Source: Leucobacter aridicollis (GTDB lineage Bacteria; Actinomycetota; Actinomycetes; Actinomycetales; Microbacteriaceae). From it: a DNA stretch of 64,000 nucleotides. The notes under the pieces were generated by a model that saw only the letters and a list, made by a program, of their open reading frames with translations, did not search any database and was not told the DNA's origin. The DNA is taken from assembly GCF_013409595.1 (NCBI RefSeq), contig NZ_JACCBD010000001.1, positions 2,108,001-2,172,000 of the forward strand, given 5' to 3'. This document shows, one piece after another, positions 46,898 through 56,079 of this stretch; position 1 is the stretch's first letter, and every line of letters starts with the position of its first letter. Made by a program: the position numbers and the translations under genes.

Positions 46898-48151
46898 TCA
46901 ATTCTTCGCAAAGCGCCCGGGCGCATAGTCAGTGAGGGCGTCCCGCAGGGCCGCCGGGGTCTCGGTGCCGCGTACCTCGTGTTTGAGGAGCTCGGTAAAC
47001 ATGCGACCCGCGGCAGCTGACAGGCCGAAACCGTGGCCGTTGTAGCCGGCGCTCACCCAGAGACCGGGCACTCCCGGCACCTTGCCGAGGAGCGGGTAGT
47101 GGTCGGGGGTGAGCTCAACAGTCCCAGCGAAAGCACGGATGATCGGAACGCGCGAAAGCCCAGGGAACATCTCTGTCATATACGTGCCGTAGACGTCGAG
47201 CGCCTGCCTGGTTGTGGTCGTGTGGAATCCGTTCTCTTCCCACGGCCCGCCGCCCCCGATGAGGATGTTGTCGGCGTGGGTCTGCCTGGCATACACCCGG
47301 TTTCCAGAGACGAATGGGAAATCACCCTTCACCGGCAGTCGCTCCGTCGCGGTGAGTTGTGAGCGGCGCGGCCGCACGGGCAGCTCAGCCCCAACCTGCC
47401 GCCCGAGCTCCGTCGTCCACGGGCCCGCGGCGATGAGCACGACATCCGCCTCGTATGTGGTGTCCGCGGTCGACACACCAGCGACCCTTCCCTCGCGCTC
47501 GATGAGCCGCTCGACGTGCGCGAACGTCTCGACCTTGCCGCCTCGGCTGACGACAGCCTTGCGCAGCGACGTGGTCGCGGTGAACGGGTATCCCTGGCCA
47601 TCGTGCGGGGAGAACAGCGCGCCCGCGATGCCGGGGTTGACGAGTGGCAGCTCTGCGACGGCTTCGCTCCCTTCACGCAGCTCGATCGGCACGCCAGCCC
47701 GCTCATAGATGTCGCGCGCTCGCTGCAACAGAGACAGCTCGGTGCCGTTCATCGCGACGATCGTGTGGCCCTTGCGCCGGAACTTCACATCGAGCCCGCG
47801 CTCACCGAGTTCCTCCCAGAGGTCCATCGAGACCCGGGCGAGGGCGACCTCGCCGATATCACGGCCGTTTGCGTAGATGCCGCCGGCGTTACGGCCCGAG
47901 GCGGCGCCCCCGAGGGCGCGTGACTCGAGCACTGTGACATCGGCTCCGGCCTCGCTCGCGTAGTACGCAGACATGAGGCCGACGATCCCCCCGCCAACAA
48001 TCAGGACGCTGAGCCCGTCGAGCCCCTCGAGCGGGGCACCGCGAAGGGCCTCGCTCACGGCTTGGTAATCGCGTAGCGCGCGGTCACCCTGCTCGAGGTC
48101 GGTGTTCAGGGGGTCGAGGGTGAGCAGCGTCATGCGGTTTTCTTCGGTCAT
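46898..48151 (-). CDS. FAD-dependent amine/amino-acid oxidoreductase (DAO family, beta subunit)
   Basis: The 417-residue protein has the GxGxxG-type LIVGGGIVGLMSAYYASEAGADV, GGAASGRNAGGI (flavin ring contact) and a C-terminal PDHYPLLGKVPGVPGLWVSAGYNGHGF. This DAO fold is the amine-oxidising subunit of opine, hydroxyproline, sarcosine and glycine oxidases. The ATG at 48151 shares a base with the aldehyde dehydrogenase stop and has GGAG upstream; GTG 48154 is possible. With the next three genes it forms a complete oxidoreductase; the product would be an imine hydrolysing to an aldehyde or keto acid. Confidence 0.87.
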   Translation of the reverse strand: MTEENRMTLLTLDPLNTDLEQGDRALRDYQAVSEALRGAPLEGLDGLSVLIVGGGIVGLMSAYYASEAGADVTVLESRALGGAASGRNAGGIYANGRDIGEVALARVSMDLWEELGERGLDVKFRRKGHTIVAMNGTELSLLQRARDIYERAGVPIELREGSEAVAELPLVNPGIAGALFSPHDGQGYPFTATTSLRKAVVSRGGKVETFAHVERLIEREGRVAGVSTADTTYEADVVLIAAGPWTTELGRQVGAELPVRPRRSQLTATERLPVKGDFPFVSGNRVYARQTHADNILIGGGGPWEENGFHTTTTRQALDVYGTYMTEMFPGLSRVPIIRAFAGTVELTPDHYPLLGKVPGVPGLWVSAGYNGHGFGLSAAAGRMFTELLKHEVRGTETPAALRDALTDYAPGRFAKN

Positions 48152-49614
48152 CACTGCTCCATGTTCTGCGGGTCGATGTAGACGGATACGAGCTCGGTCA
48201 TGAATTCAAAGCCGTGCTCAGAGACCTCGCGGTGCCCGTTGCCCGACATCCCGGTGCCACCGAAGGGAACGCCGAGCTCGGCCGAGCTCGTGCCGCGGTT
48301 CACATAGATGAGGCCGCTATCGATGTCATCGAGCGCGGTAAAGGTCGCACCAAGGCTGCGCGTGAACACCGACGTCGAGAGACCGTAGTCGGTGTCGTTC
48401 GCAACTGTGAAGGCTTCTGTGGCATCAGCGACCCTGATCACCGCGATCACCGGGCCGAAGACCTCCCTTCGCGCGATCGCGTGCTCGCGAGTTACGCCGT
48501 CAAGCAGCGTCGGCAGGTAGAAGAAGCCTTCTGCGGGCAGGCCGTCGGGCCGTGCGCCGCCGGCGACGACGCTCGCCCCGTCCGAGACAGCGTCCCTCAC
48601 GGCGCTCTCCACGCCCGCGAGTTGCGCGGCAGTGGCAACGGGGCCCATATCGACCGCCGCATCGGCGCCGTCGCCCACGGTGAGCGCGCGGATTCCATCG
48701 GCAACGCGCGCAATCAGCTCGTCAGCGACCTCAGCGACGACCACGATCCTGCTCGTCGCGGTGCAGCGCTGACCGCTCGTGAGGAACCCGCTGCGCACGA
48801 TTTCTCGCGCGGCGAGGTCGAGGTCAGCGTCCGCAAGCACCACGGCCGCGTTCTTCCCACCGAGTTCGAGTGAGCACGGGGTGAGCGTCGAAGCGACGCG
48901 CTGCGAAATCTGCGTGCCAACCTCAGTGGACCCAGTGAACGAGACGGCGTCAACGCGCTCGTCCCCGACCGCCTCCGACGCGAGCGCCCCGGTGCAGGCG
49001 CCGAGCAGCGCGAAGGCGTCACCGATGCCGGCCCGCTCGAAGGCCTCGGTCACGAGTACCGCCGTGCCGTTCACCTGCTGAGCGGGCTTCCAGAGCACGA
49101 CGTTACCGACGGCGAGCGCCGCGAAGATCTTGTAGCCTGCGAGCGCGATCGGGAAGTTCCATGGAGTGATGCACGCCACAACACCGATCGGTTTTCTCCG
49201 TGTGTGGATGAAGCGCGTGCCGTCGGCCGACGGGAGCACTTGCCCGAGCGAACGGCCGGCCTCGTGTGCGAACCACCTACAGGTGCTCGCGAACACTCCG
49301 ACCTCACCGCGGGACTCAGCGAGCGTTTTCCCCATCTCGAGGGTCATCTGCCGCGCGATCCGCTCACCGTCACGCTCGATCTCAGCTGCGACCTGCTCCA
49401 GCACCCGCTGGCGCTCCTTGAGCGGGAGGCGCTGCCACGGGGCCACCGCGTCACGGAGGGTGTCGAGCGCGAGCCCAAGATCCTCCCTGCCCGCTTGTTT
49501 GTACGCCGCGAGCTGCATGCCCGTCGCAGGGTTCACGGTCTCGGTCGTGCCCTCACCGGTTCCCGGATGCCAGGCGCCGCCCCTGAACTGCGTGTTCACG
49601 GTGACCCCGCTCAT
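48151..49614 (-). CDS. NAD(P)-dependent aldehyde dehydrogenase (semialdehyde type)
   Basis: The 487-residue enzyme has the catalytic Glu in [12 protein letters not shown], the Cys in [13 protein letters not shown] and [20 protein letters not shown] for NAD binding. Overall it resembles alpha-ketoglutarate-semialdehyde and succinate-semialdehyde dehydrogenases. In the operon it would oxidise the aldehyde made by the FAD amine dehydrogenase. Start ATG overlaps the ABC ATPase stop by four bases. Confidence 0.9.
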   Translation of the reverse strand: MSGVTVNTQFRGGAWHPGTGEGTTETVNPATGMQLAAYKQAGREDLGLALDTLRDAVAPWQRLPLKERQRVLEQVAAEIERDGERIARQMTLEMGKTLAESRGEVGVFASTCRWFAHEAGRSLGQVLPSADGTRFIHTRRKPIGVVACITPWNFPIALAGYKIFAALAVGNVVLWKPAQQVNGTAVLVTEAFERAGIGDAFALLGACTGALASEAVGDERVDAVSFTGSTEVGTQISQRVASTLTPCSLELGGKNAAVVLADADLDLAAREIVRSGFLTSGQRCTATSRIVVVAEVADELIARVADGIRALTVGDGADAAVDMGPVATAAQLAGVESAVRDAVSDGASVVAGGARPDGLPAEGFFYLPTLLDGVTREHAIARREVFGPVIAVIRVADATEAFTVANDTDYGLSTSVFTRSLGATFTALDDIDSGLIYVNRGTSSAELGVPFGGTGMSGNGHREVSEHGFEFMTELVSVYIDPQNMEQ

Positions 49615-50360
49615 GCGACGTGCCTGAGGAAGGACTGCAGCTTGCTGCTCTTCGGGTGATCGAAGAGCTCGGAGGGGACGCCCTCTTCCTCGACGACGCC
49701 GTCGGCCATGAATACCACACGGTCGGCGACGTCGCGGGCAAACGACATCTCGTGCGTGACGATGAGCATCGTCATCCCCGCGCTCGCGAGGTCCTTCATG
49801 ACCTTCAACACCTCGCCACGCAGCTCGGGGTCGAGCGCGCTCGTGGGCTCATCAAAAAGCATTGCCTGCGGGTTCATCGCGAGCGCCCGCGCGATCGCGA
49901 CGCGCTGCTGCTGCCCGCCTGAGAGCTTGTGCGGGTAGACGCCCGCCTTTTCAGCGAGCCCGACCCGCTCAAGAAGCACGAGGGCCTGCTCCGTCGCGGC
50001 CGCCTTCTTGACGCCCAGCACCTGCATCGGCGCTTCGATAACGTTTTCAAGCACGGTCTTATGTGGAAACAGGTTGAACTGTTGGAACACCATGCCGACG
50101 GTGCGGCGCACCCTGAGGATGTTCTCGGTCTTCCCGTCAACGGGCTGGCCGAGTACCGAGATGACACCGGATGTGGGCTCCTCGAGGTGGTTGGTGCACC
50201 GCAGGAGTGTGCTCTTGCCCGAGCCGGATGCCCCGATGAGCGCGACGACCTCGCCCCGCCGTACCTGCAGGCTCACGCCCTTGAGCACTTCCAGGTCGCC
50301 AAAGCACTTGTGAATATCTTGCATGTCGATCATGCAGTCGGTTGTTGCTGTCGTGGTCAT
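49611..50360 (-). CDS. Polar amino-acid ABC transporter ATP-binding protein (GlnQ-type)
   Basis: The 249-residue ATPase shows Walker [10 protein letters not shown], the signature [15 protein letters not shown], Walker [15 protein letters not shown] and the switch His in [32 protein letters not shown] is typical of the polar amino-acid uptake group. It overlaps the permease gene upstream and the dehydrogenase downstream by four bases each. Confidence 0.94.
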   Translation of the reverse strand: MTTTATTDCMIDMQDIHKCFGDLEVLKGVSLQVRRGEVVALIGASGSGKSTLLRCTNHLEEPTSGVISVLGQPVDGKTENILRVRRTVGMVFQQFNLFPHKTVLENVIEAPMQVLGVKKAAATEQALVLLERVGLAEKAGVYPHKLSGGQQQRVAIARALAMNPQAMLFDEPTSALDPELRGEVLKVMKDLASAGMTMLIVTHEMSFARDVADRVVFMADGVVEEEGVPSELFDHPKSSKLQSFLRHVA

Positions 50361-51010
50361 CGGTCTGACACCGCCATTCGCTTCTCGAGCCGGGTGAGGA
50401 ACATTGACATCACGGTGGTGAGGACCAGGTAGATTGCAGCCACAGTGAGGTAGAACTCCATGAACGCGAAGTTCGAGGCGGCAAAGCGCTGCGCCACCAT
50501 CATGAGCTCGCTGACGGTGACGAGCGAGGCAAGTGACGAGTCCTTGATCATCGACACAGCCTGGTTGCCGAGCGCGGGCACACTAATGCGGAATGCCTGC
50601 GGGAGTACGATGCGCCAGAGCACCTTCGGTCGGGTCATACCGAGCGACGATGCCGCCTCAAGCTGTCCCTTCGGCACGGCTTGCAGACCGCCGCGCAGGA
50701 TCTCGGCGATGTACGCGCCCGCGTTGATGCCGAGGCCAAGGATCGAGGAGAGGAACGCTCCGAGCTCGATACCCAGCTGGGGCAGGCCGAAGTAGATCAG
50801 GAAGAGCTGCACAAGTACGGGTGTGCCCCGGAATACCCAGACGTACAGGTCGACAAGCCAGACAAGCGGTTTGATACCGCTGAGTTTCATTACCGCAGCC
50901 ACGAGGCCGAGGATCAAGCCAAGCGCGAGCGACAGGATCGAGATAAGGATCGTGATCCATGCTGCCTGCGCGAGAAACCCCAGATACGGGGCGACAAGCG
51001 TGAAGTCCAT
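50357..51010 (-). CDS. Amino-acid ABC transporter permease (HisM/GlnP type)
   Basis: The 217-residue membrane protein has five to six helices and the EAA motif [25 protein letters not shown] single permease gene suggests a homodimeric pore. It lies 38 bases after the binding-protein gene and overlaps the ATPase. Confidence 0.93.
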   Translation of the reverse strand: MDFTLVAPYLGFLAQAAWITILISILSLALGLILGLVAAVMKLSGIKPLVWLVDLYVWVFRGTPVLVQLFLIYFGLPQLGIELGAFLSSILGLGINAGAYIAEILRGGLQAVPKGQLEAASSLGMTRPKVLWRIVLPQAFRISVPALGNQAVSMIKDSSLASLVTVSELMMVAQRFAASNFAFMEFYLTVAAIYLVLTTVMSMFLTRLEKRMAVSDR

Positions 51011-51048
51011 TCTTCGTTTGCTCTCTGTTCGTGACTAGCGTGATGGGA

Positions 51049-51834
51049 CTAGCGGATGTCCGCACCGAACCACTTGGTGCTGATCTCCTCGTACGTGCCG
51101 TCCTCCTGCATGTCTGCAAGCGCGGCATTAACTGCACCGAGAAGTTGCTCTTGGTTCTTATCGACGGCGATGCCCGCAGCCGGGTTACTGATTCGCTCGC
51201 CAACGGTGACGATGCCGTAGCCGCGAGCAGAAACGATAGCGAGCCCGACAGGGCCATCGGTGATGACGCCGTCGATGCGGCCGTTCGACAGGTCCTCCAT
51301 CGCGAGCTGGTCAGACTTGTAGGTCGTGACCTGCGCGCCGCGTTCGAGCGCCATATCCTCAAACGTCGTGCCGAGAGTGACACCGATGTTCAGCCCGGCG
51401 AGGTCGTCGGTGCTCGCGATCGTGTTGCCTTCTGGCGCGAAGATCTGCGTGCCCGTGTGGTAGTACGGGTCACTGAAGTCAACCTTCTGAGACCGCTCGT
51501 CGGTAATGGTGAGGCTCGAGATCACGATCTCGTATTTGCCAGCATTCAGACCGCCAATGATGCTGTCCCATGGCGTCGGCACGAACTCGGTCTTCGCGTC
51601 GAGCCGCTCAGCGATCGCGTTGCTGATGTCGACGTCGAACCCGACGAGTTCGTTCTTCGAATCAAACGAGTTGAACGGAGGGTAGGCTCCCTCGATGCCG
51701 ACCCTCAGTGTGCCGCTGGACTCGACGCGCTCAAGCGCGTCTTTACTGCCACCGGCGCTACAGCCCGCGAGCAGCGCCGCCACGGAGATCATGCCGATGA
51801 GTCCGAGGACCTTGGTTTTCTTGTTCAGGAACAT
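51049..51834 (-). CDS. Polar amino-acid ABC transporter substrate-binding lipoprotein
   Basis: The ATG at 51834 (AGGAG nine bases before) gives 261 residues with a lipoprotein signal (MFLNKKTKVLGLIGMISVAA, lipobox LLAGC) and the family 3 binding fold: GTLRVGIEGAYPPFNSFD, LVGFDVDISNAIAERL, PYYHTGTQIFAPEG, DLAGLNIGVTLGTTFE. It would deliver a polar, probably amino-group-bearing compound. The longer frame upstream reads through the preceding gap and is rejected. Confidence 0.93.
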   Translation of the reverse strand: MFLNKKTKVLGLIGMISVAALLAGCSAGGSKDALERVESSGTLRVGIEGAYPPFNSFDSKNELVGFDVDISNAIAERLDAKTEFVPTPWDSIIGGLNAGKYEIVISSLTITDERSQKVDFSDPYYHTGTQIFAPEGNTIASTDDLAGLNIGVTLGTTFEDMALERGAQVTTYKSDQLAMEDLSNGRIDGVITDGPVGLAIVSARGYGIVTVGERISNPAAGIAVDKNQEQLLGAVNAALADMQEDGTYEEISTKWFGADIR

Positions 51835-51958
51835 ACTTCGTTTCTCCTTTGATGCGTCGGTAAGTTCAGATGATGCGTGGTGAAAATGGCGCGCCGCATG
51901 ACGCTCACGGGGCTCGCCCCGCGCTCGAACGGCGCCTGGTGTGAGGGTGAGTCGGGTG

Positions 51959-53254
51959 TTAGTCGGTGTGGGCGCGCAGTGCTCCGTCAAGCCGGGAGAG
52001 CAGCTCTGCGATCTCCGCGGGTGTGGCGGTGAGCGGTGGAGCAACGAGGAGGTGCGGGACGACGGTCGCGTTTCCGCGGCTATCCGCACGCGTTGAGGCG
52101 CCAGGGTAGAGCACGAGTCCCCGGGCCATCGCCGCTCGATTGAGGGCATTCGCGCCGCCTCGGGCTGTAAGCGCGGGCGAGAGTTCGAGCGCGAGCAATA
52201 GCCCGGCACCTCGAACGTCAGTGATGGCACTCGGGTAGCGCGCCGCGAGGCTCTCGAGTCCTGAGCGCAGCTCTGCTCCCCGCAGGGCAACGTTCTCGAG
52301 CACGTCGCGTTCCGCATAGAACCGCAGCGCTGCAGCCGCCGCAGCGACCGCGACCGGGTGTCCGCTGTAGGTGTACCCGTGATGGAACACGCCGCCCGAG
52401 TCGCGGACTGCCTGCACGATAGGATCCGAGACGATCACACCAGACAGTGGCGCGTAACCGCCAGTGACGCCCTTCCCGAAGGTGATGAGATCGGGCACGA
52501 TGCCCGAACGCTCGACGGCGAAATTCGTGCCGCAGCGCCCGAAGCCAGTCATTACTTCGTCGGCGATCAGCACGATGCCGTGCGTGCGGCAGATCTTCGC
52601 GATCTTCCGCAGCGCCTCGTGTTCGGGCTCGAACGCACCGAGCTGACTTCCAACGAGCGGCTCAAGGATGAGCGCTGAGATGTTCTCCGCGCCCTCGCTG
52701 CGCACGAGCTTCTCAAGCGCAGCAACGGGGGCCATCGCGTCGGCGCTGTCGCGCCAGCTCGGCAGCCTGAGAGTGCGCGGCAGCATTGGGGCATAGTGCT
52801 GCCGGCGCGATGCGTCTCCCCCGACCGCGAGGGCCCCGAGCGTGTTGCCGTGGTAGTTATCCCACATGCCGACAACGAGGTGGCGACTGCTCTCGCCGCG
52901 ACTCAGGTGGTACTGCCGCGCGAGCTTGAACGCCGATTCGTTCGCTTCGGAGCCTCCGCTTGCGAAGAAAACGCGGGTGAACCCCTCGGGTGCGAGACTC
53001 TGGATACGTGCCGCGGCGTCGTGAAGCGCAGCGGTCTCGAAACGAAGCGTGTGCGCAAACCCAACCCGCAGCGCCTGCTCGCGCATAGCGTCGGCGATCT
53101 CGGTAACCCCGTGGCCGAGATTCGCGGCGACCGCTCCCGAGCTCCCGTCGAGGTACTCCGTGCCATCTTCAGCGTAGAGATAGCTTCCCTGCGCGCTGAC
53201 GATCAGCGGGTAGTCGGCGCCGAAGTCACGGTGAAAAACCGCACTGCCGCTCAT
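51959..53254 (-). CDS. Class III (omega/beta-amino acid) aminotransferase
   Basis: The 431-residue PLP enzyme has FFASGGSEANESAFKLARQYH, MWDNYHGNTLGALAVGG, LIADEVMTGFGRCG with the cofactor Asp, and the Schiff-base Lys in ITFGKGVTGGYAPLSG. Class III enzymes transfer amino groups that are not alpha, typically from omega-amino or beta-amino acids or from diamines. Start ATG 53254 is chosen over the longer frame. First gene of the catabolic operon, behind a good promoter; 124 bases separate it from the binding-protein gene. Confidence 0.92.
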   Translation of the reverse strand: MSGSAVFHRDFGADYPLIVSAQGSYLYAEDGTEYLDGSSGAVAANLGHGVTEIADAMREQALRVGFAHTLRFETAALHDAAARIQSLAPEGFTRVFFASGGSEANESAFKLARQYHLSRGESSRHLVVGMWDNYHGNTLGALAVGGDASRRQHYAPMLPRTLRLPSWRDSADAMAPVAALEKLVRSEGAENISALILEPLVGSQLGAFEPEHEALRKIAKICRTHGIVLIADEVMTGFGRCGTNFAVERSGIVPDLITFGKGVTGGYAPLSGVIVSDPIVQAVRDSGGVFHHGYTYSGHPVAVAAAAAALRFYAERDVLENVALRGAELRSGLESLAARYPSAITDVRGAGLLLALELSPALTARGGANALNRAAMARGLVLYPGASTRADSRGNATVVPHLLVAPPLTATPAEIAELLSRLDGALRAHTD

Positions 53255-53364
53255 CCGCGGGCCGCCCGGAATGGCGAGGGCGCCACGCCACACTCGTCGC
53301 TACAGATCATCATCAACAACACTCCCTCGTGTTCGTTCTGTGAAACCTTTTTCTCTCTGCGAAT

Positions 53365-53393
53365 ATCTTGCAGCGCTGAAGAGCGGTTGTCAA
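53365..53393 (-). promoter_or_regulatory. Predicted promoter of the 39-53 kb catabolic operon
   Basis: On the minus strand TTGACA (53393-53388) and CAAGAT (53370-53365) are 17 bases apart. The spacer contains the palindrome CAGCGCTG with flanking CTT/AAG, a possible operator. The transcript would begin about 100 bases before the aminotransferase start. Confidence 0.6.
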
Positions 53394-53454
53394 CCCGAAC
53401 AACAGGCTGCCCCTTCAAGGGCTCTCCAGCACAAGGCCCCCATGGGCAGCACAA

Positions 53455-53486
53455 AGCCCCGACACCTCACAAAAGGCGCCGGGGCT
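53455..53486 (-). terminator. Intrinsic terminator of the DUF5703 gene
   Basis: 53455-53467 pairs with 53474-53486 as a 13-bp stem (two G-U pairs in the minus-strand RNA), loop of six, followed by TTTGTG. It begins about 50 bases past the stop of the DUF5703 gene and separates it from the catabolic operon promoter. Confidence 0.75.
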
Positions 53487-53538
53487 GCGCCCAGCAAACA
53501 CCGCCGCTAATCAGTCACGGTGCAGAACGCACGGCGCG

Positions 53539-53862
53539 CTAGTCGTCGATCGACAGTTCCTGCGGCAGCTTCAGCTCGCGGGTCGAGAGTTCCTCAACGT
53601 TGACGTCCTTGAACGTGAGCACGCGCACCGACTTCACGAAGCGGTCGGAACGGTAGACGTCCCACACCCACACGTCACCCATGGTGAGTTCGAAGTAGAA
53701 ATCGTTGCCCGCGTCGTTCCGCTTGAGATCCACCTCGTTTGCGAGGTAGAAGCGGCGCTCGGTCTCGACTACGTATCGGAACTGACTCGCAATGTCGCGA
53801 TATTCGCGAAACAGCGCCAGCTCTGCATCGCGTTCGTATTCCTCAAGATCGTCCTCATTCAT
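53539..53862 (-). CDS. DUF5703 family protein, function unknown
   Basis: A 107-residue acidic protein (MNEDDLEEYERDAELALFRE, then SQFRYVVETERRFYLANEVDL and DVWVWDVYRSDRFVKSVRVLTFKDVNVEEL). It looks like a single small alpha/beta domain without membrane or signal segments. GGAGGGG abuts the ATG at 53862; a start at 53871 is also possible. It is divergent from imuA', with the LexA palindrome about 60 bases upstream, so it might also be damage-responsive. Widespread in actinobacteria, uncharacterised. Confidence 0.8.
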   Translation of the reverse strand: MNEDDLEEYERDAELALFREYRDIASQFRYVVETERRFYLANEVDLKRNDAGNDFYFELTMGDVWVWDVYRSDRFVKSVRVLTFKDVNVEELSTRELKLPQELSIDD

Positions 53863-53913
53863 CCCCTCCATCCTATGCCGGTTCGCCGACACGCGGGCAC
53901 CGCGAAGCCCAGC

Positions 53914-53942
53914 TTGACCTATTCGAACATATGTTCGAATAT
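53914..53942 (+). promoter_or_regulatory. SOS promoter with perfect LexA palindrome upstream of imuA'
   Basis: ATTCGAACATATGTTCGAAT at 53921-53940 is a perfect 20-bp palindrome containing the actinobacterial LexA site TCGAAC-N4-GTTCGA. It fills the spacer between TTGACC (53914-53919) and GAATAT (53937-53942), which are 17 bases apart. Transcription should start about seven bases after the -10, at the ATG 53949 itself. Confidence 0.9.
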
Positions 53943-53948
53943 GGTCGC

Positions 53949-54617
53949 ATGAGTTCCGCGGCATCGCTCCCAGATCTGCGGCAGCGCATCAGCGAGATGC
54001 AGCCGCTGCGGATCGACGAGCGCGCACTCCCCACAGCGCCCGGGCTGCGGGCGCTGCTGCCGGGCGGCGCCCTGCGCGCGGGGTCCGCGTATTCGGTGCA
54101 GGGGTCATGGCAGCTCGCGCTCTCGTTCCTCGCGGAGGCGTCCCAGGGCGGCGCGTGGTGCGGCGTGCTCGGCTGCCCCGCGTTCGGCGCCGAGGCCGCG
54201 GTCTCCCTGGGCATCGCGCTCGATCGATGTGTGCTCATCCCCGATCCGGGCCGGCACGCGCTCACCCTCGCCGGCACGCTCAGCGAGACGCTCTCGGTCG
54301 TCGTCGCGCGCTTCGACAGCCGCGTCTCCCCCGCCGACATCGAGCGCCTCGGCGCCCGGCTCCGCGAGCACGGCTCCGCGCTCGTCGTGATGGGCGATTG
54401 GGCGCGAAGCGAGTCGCGCTTGACGGTGCTCTCCTCCCGCTGGGCTGGGCTCGGCGCCGGGCACGGCGCACTCACCACGCGGGAACTGACCGTACAGTCG
54501 GAGGACCGCCGGGGCACGAAGCGCCACGCCGTCAGGTTCGAGCGGGGCTGCCTGGCCAGCGACCGGGCCCCAGCGCCGCACACGACGCATCCCGGCCGCG
54601 CGCTCAGGGCGGTCTGA
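53949..54617 (+). CDS. imuA': ImuA' (RecA-like accessory protein of the mutasome)
   Basis: The 222-residue protein (MSSAASLPDLRQRI start) has a degenerate RecA-like core: PGLRALLPGGALRAGSAYSVQGSWQLALSFLAEASQGG where a P-loop would be, and a WCGVLGCPAFGAEAA segment. ImuA' binds ImuB and RecA and is needed for DnaE2-dependent mutagenesis in mycobacteria. Its ATG appears leaderless. It ends one base before imuB. Confidence 0.85.
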   Translation: MSSAASLPDLRQRISEMQPLRIDERALPTAPGLRALLPGGALRAGSAYSVQGSWQLALSFLAEASQGGAWCGVLGCPAFGAEAAVSLGIALDRCVLIPDPGRHALTLAGTLSETLSVVVARFDSRVSPADIERLGARLREHGSALVVMGDWARSESRLTVLSSRWAGLGAGHGALTTRELTVQSEDRRGTKRHAVRFERGCLASDRAPAPHTTHPGRALRAV

Positions 54618-54618
54618 C

Positions 54619-56079
54619 ATGCCTCCCGAACGCGTCGTCACGCTGCACCTCGTCGACTGGCCGCGCGAGGATCCCCGGGCGGGGTCCGCTGCGGCCAGAG
54701 GCGCCGACCCCGAGGAGGCCCCGCCCGATTTCGCGCCCGTCTTCGCGAAGCTCACCGACCTTGTGCCCGCGATCGAGGAGCTTCGCCCCGGCCTCGTCGC
54801 GATGCGAGCGCGCGGCCCCGTGCGCTATTACGGCGGCGAGCGCGCGGTCGCGGAGGCGCTGCTGGAGTTCGCGCGCGCGGAGGGGCTTGGGCACGCGCGC
54901 GTCGGGATCGCTGACGGCAGGTTCGCGGCGGAGTTGGCGGCGAGCGCGGATCCGGATCCCGTCGATGGCATTCGAATCGTCGAGCCCGGCGGCGGCGCCG
55001 CGTTTCTCAGCGAGCTCCCCGTCGCGTGGGCGACGGACGAGAAGCTGGGGCAGCTGCTGCCCGGCCTCGGCATCTACACGCTCGGGGCGTTCGCCGCACT
55101 TCCCGAGGACGCGGTGCGGGCACGATTCGGGCCCGCCGGCGTGCTCGCGCACCGGCACGCGCGCGGCGAGGACGGCGAGCGTGGCGAGCCCGTGCGGGCG
55201 CAGCAGGCGGCGCGGGACTTCGCGCTCTCCCTCGATTTCGAGCCGCCCATCGCTGGCACCGAACAGCTCACGTTCGCCTGCAGCTCGCTTGTTGAACGCT
55301 TCATCGGCGCGCTCACCGAGGAGCGGCTCGTATGCACCTCGCTGCGGGTGACGCTCACCGACGACATCGGGATCCGTCACGAGCGCGACTGGGCGCACCC
55401 GAGGTTCTTCTCCCCGCAGGACGCGTTGGCGCGGCTGCGCTGGCAGTCCGAGAGCCTCGTGGCGGGGTTCACGGGCGCCGAGGAGCGCGCGGGTGCGGGG
55501 ATCGCGACGGTGCGGATCGCCCCCGTGCGGACCGACAGGATCGCCTCGCACGAGCCCGGGCTCTGGACGAGCGGGCCGGACGAGCGCGTGCATCACCACC
55601 TGAGCCGGGCGCAGGGGCTGCTCGGTCCCGGCGGGGTCGGCACGGTGTCGCTCGACGGCGGCAGGCTGCTGCTCGAGCGGCAGCGGTTCACGCACTGGGG
55701 GTCCGCGCCGAAACGCGACCGGGCGCCCGGGCCGTGGCCGGGCGCGCTTTCCGCGCCGCTCCCGACGCTCGTGTTCTCCCCGCCGTTGCGGGCCCGGCTG
55801 CTCGACGAGGCTGGCAGCGTCGTCGGCGTCGACGCTGAGGATCTGCTCGCGGCCACGCCGTACGCGCTGCGCGTGGAGGGGCACCGGTCGCCGGGTGCTG
55901 TGCGGGGGTGGTCGAAGCCGTGGCCGATCCGCGAGCACTGGTGGGACGGCAGGCCGGAGCGGTTCAGGCTGCAGCTTGAGCTCGACACGGGCGACAGCTG
56001 GCTGCTGCTCGCACGCGTGCGCCCTGGTGAGTCGGACGGGGCGACGGCGACCTGGTTCGCGGAGGGCAAATATGACTAG
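54619..56079 (+). CDS. imuB: ImuB, catalytically inactive Y-family polymerase homologue
   Basis: The 486-residue protein has a Y-family polymerase fold (palm/little-finger region GLGIYTLGAFAALPEDAVRARFG, then a long C-terminal part) but lacks the MDAFFASVE-type acidic active site at the N terminus, as expected of ImuB, which is a hub linking DnaE2, ImuA' and the sliding clamp. The C terminus ends WRxxW-like in SKPWPIREHWWDGRPERFRL. Its stop lies inside the first codons of dnaE2. Confidence 0.9.
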   Translation: MPPERVVTLHLVDWPREDPRAGSAAARGADPEEAPPDFAPVFAKLTDLVPAIEELRPGLVAMRARGPVRYYGGERAVAEALLEFARAEGLGHARVGIADGRFAAELAASADPDPVDGIRIVEPGGGAAFLSELPVAWATDEKLGQLLPGLGIYTLGAFAALPEDAVRARFGPAGVLAHRHARGEDGERGEPVRAQQAARDFALSLDFEPPIAGTEQLTFACSSLVERFIGALTEERLVCTSLRVTLTDDIGIRHERDWAHPRFFSPQDALARLRWQSESLVAGFTGAEERAGAGIATVRIAPVRTDRIASHEPGLWTSGPDERVHHHLSRAQGLLGPGGVGTVSLDGGRLLLERQRFTHWGSAPKRDRAPGPWPGALSAPLPTLVFSPPLRARLLDEAGSVVGVDAEDLLAATPYALRVEGHRSPGAVRGWSKPWPIREHWWDGRPERFRLQLELDTGDSWLLLARVRPGESDGATATWFAEGKYD

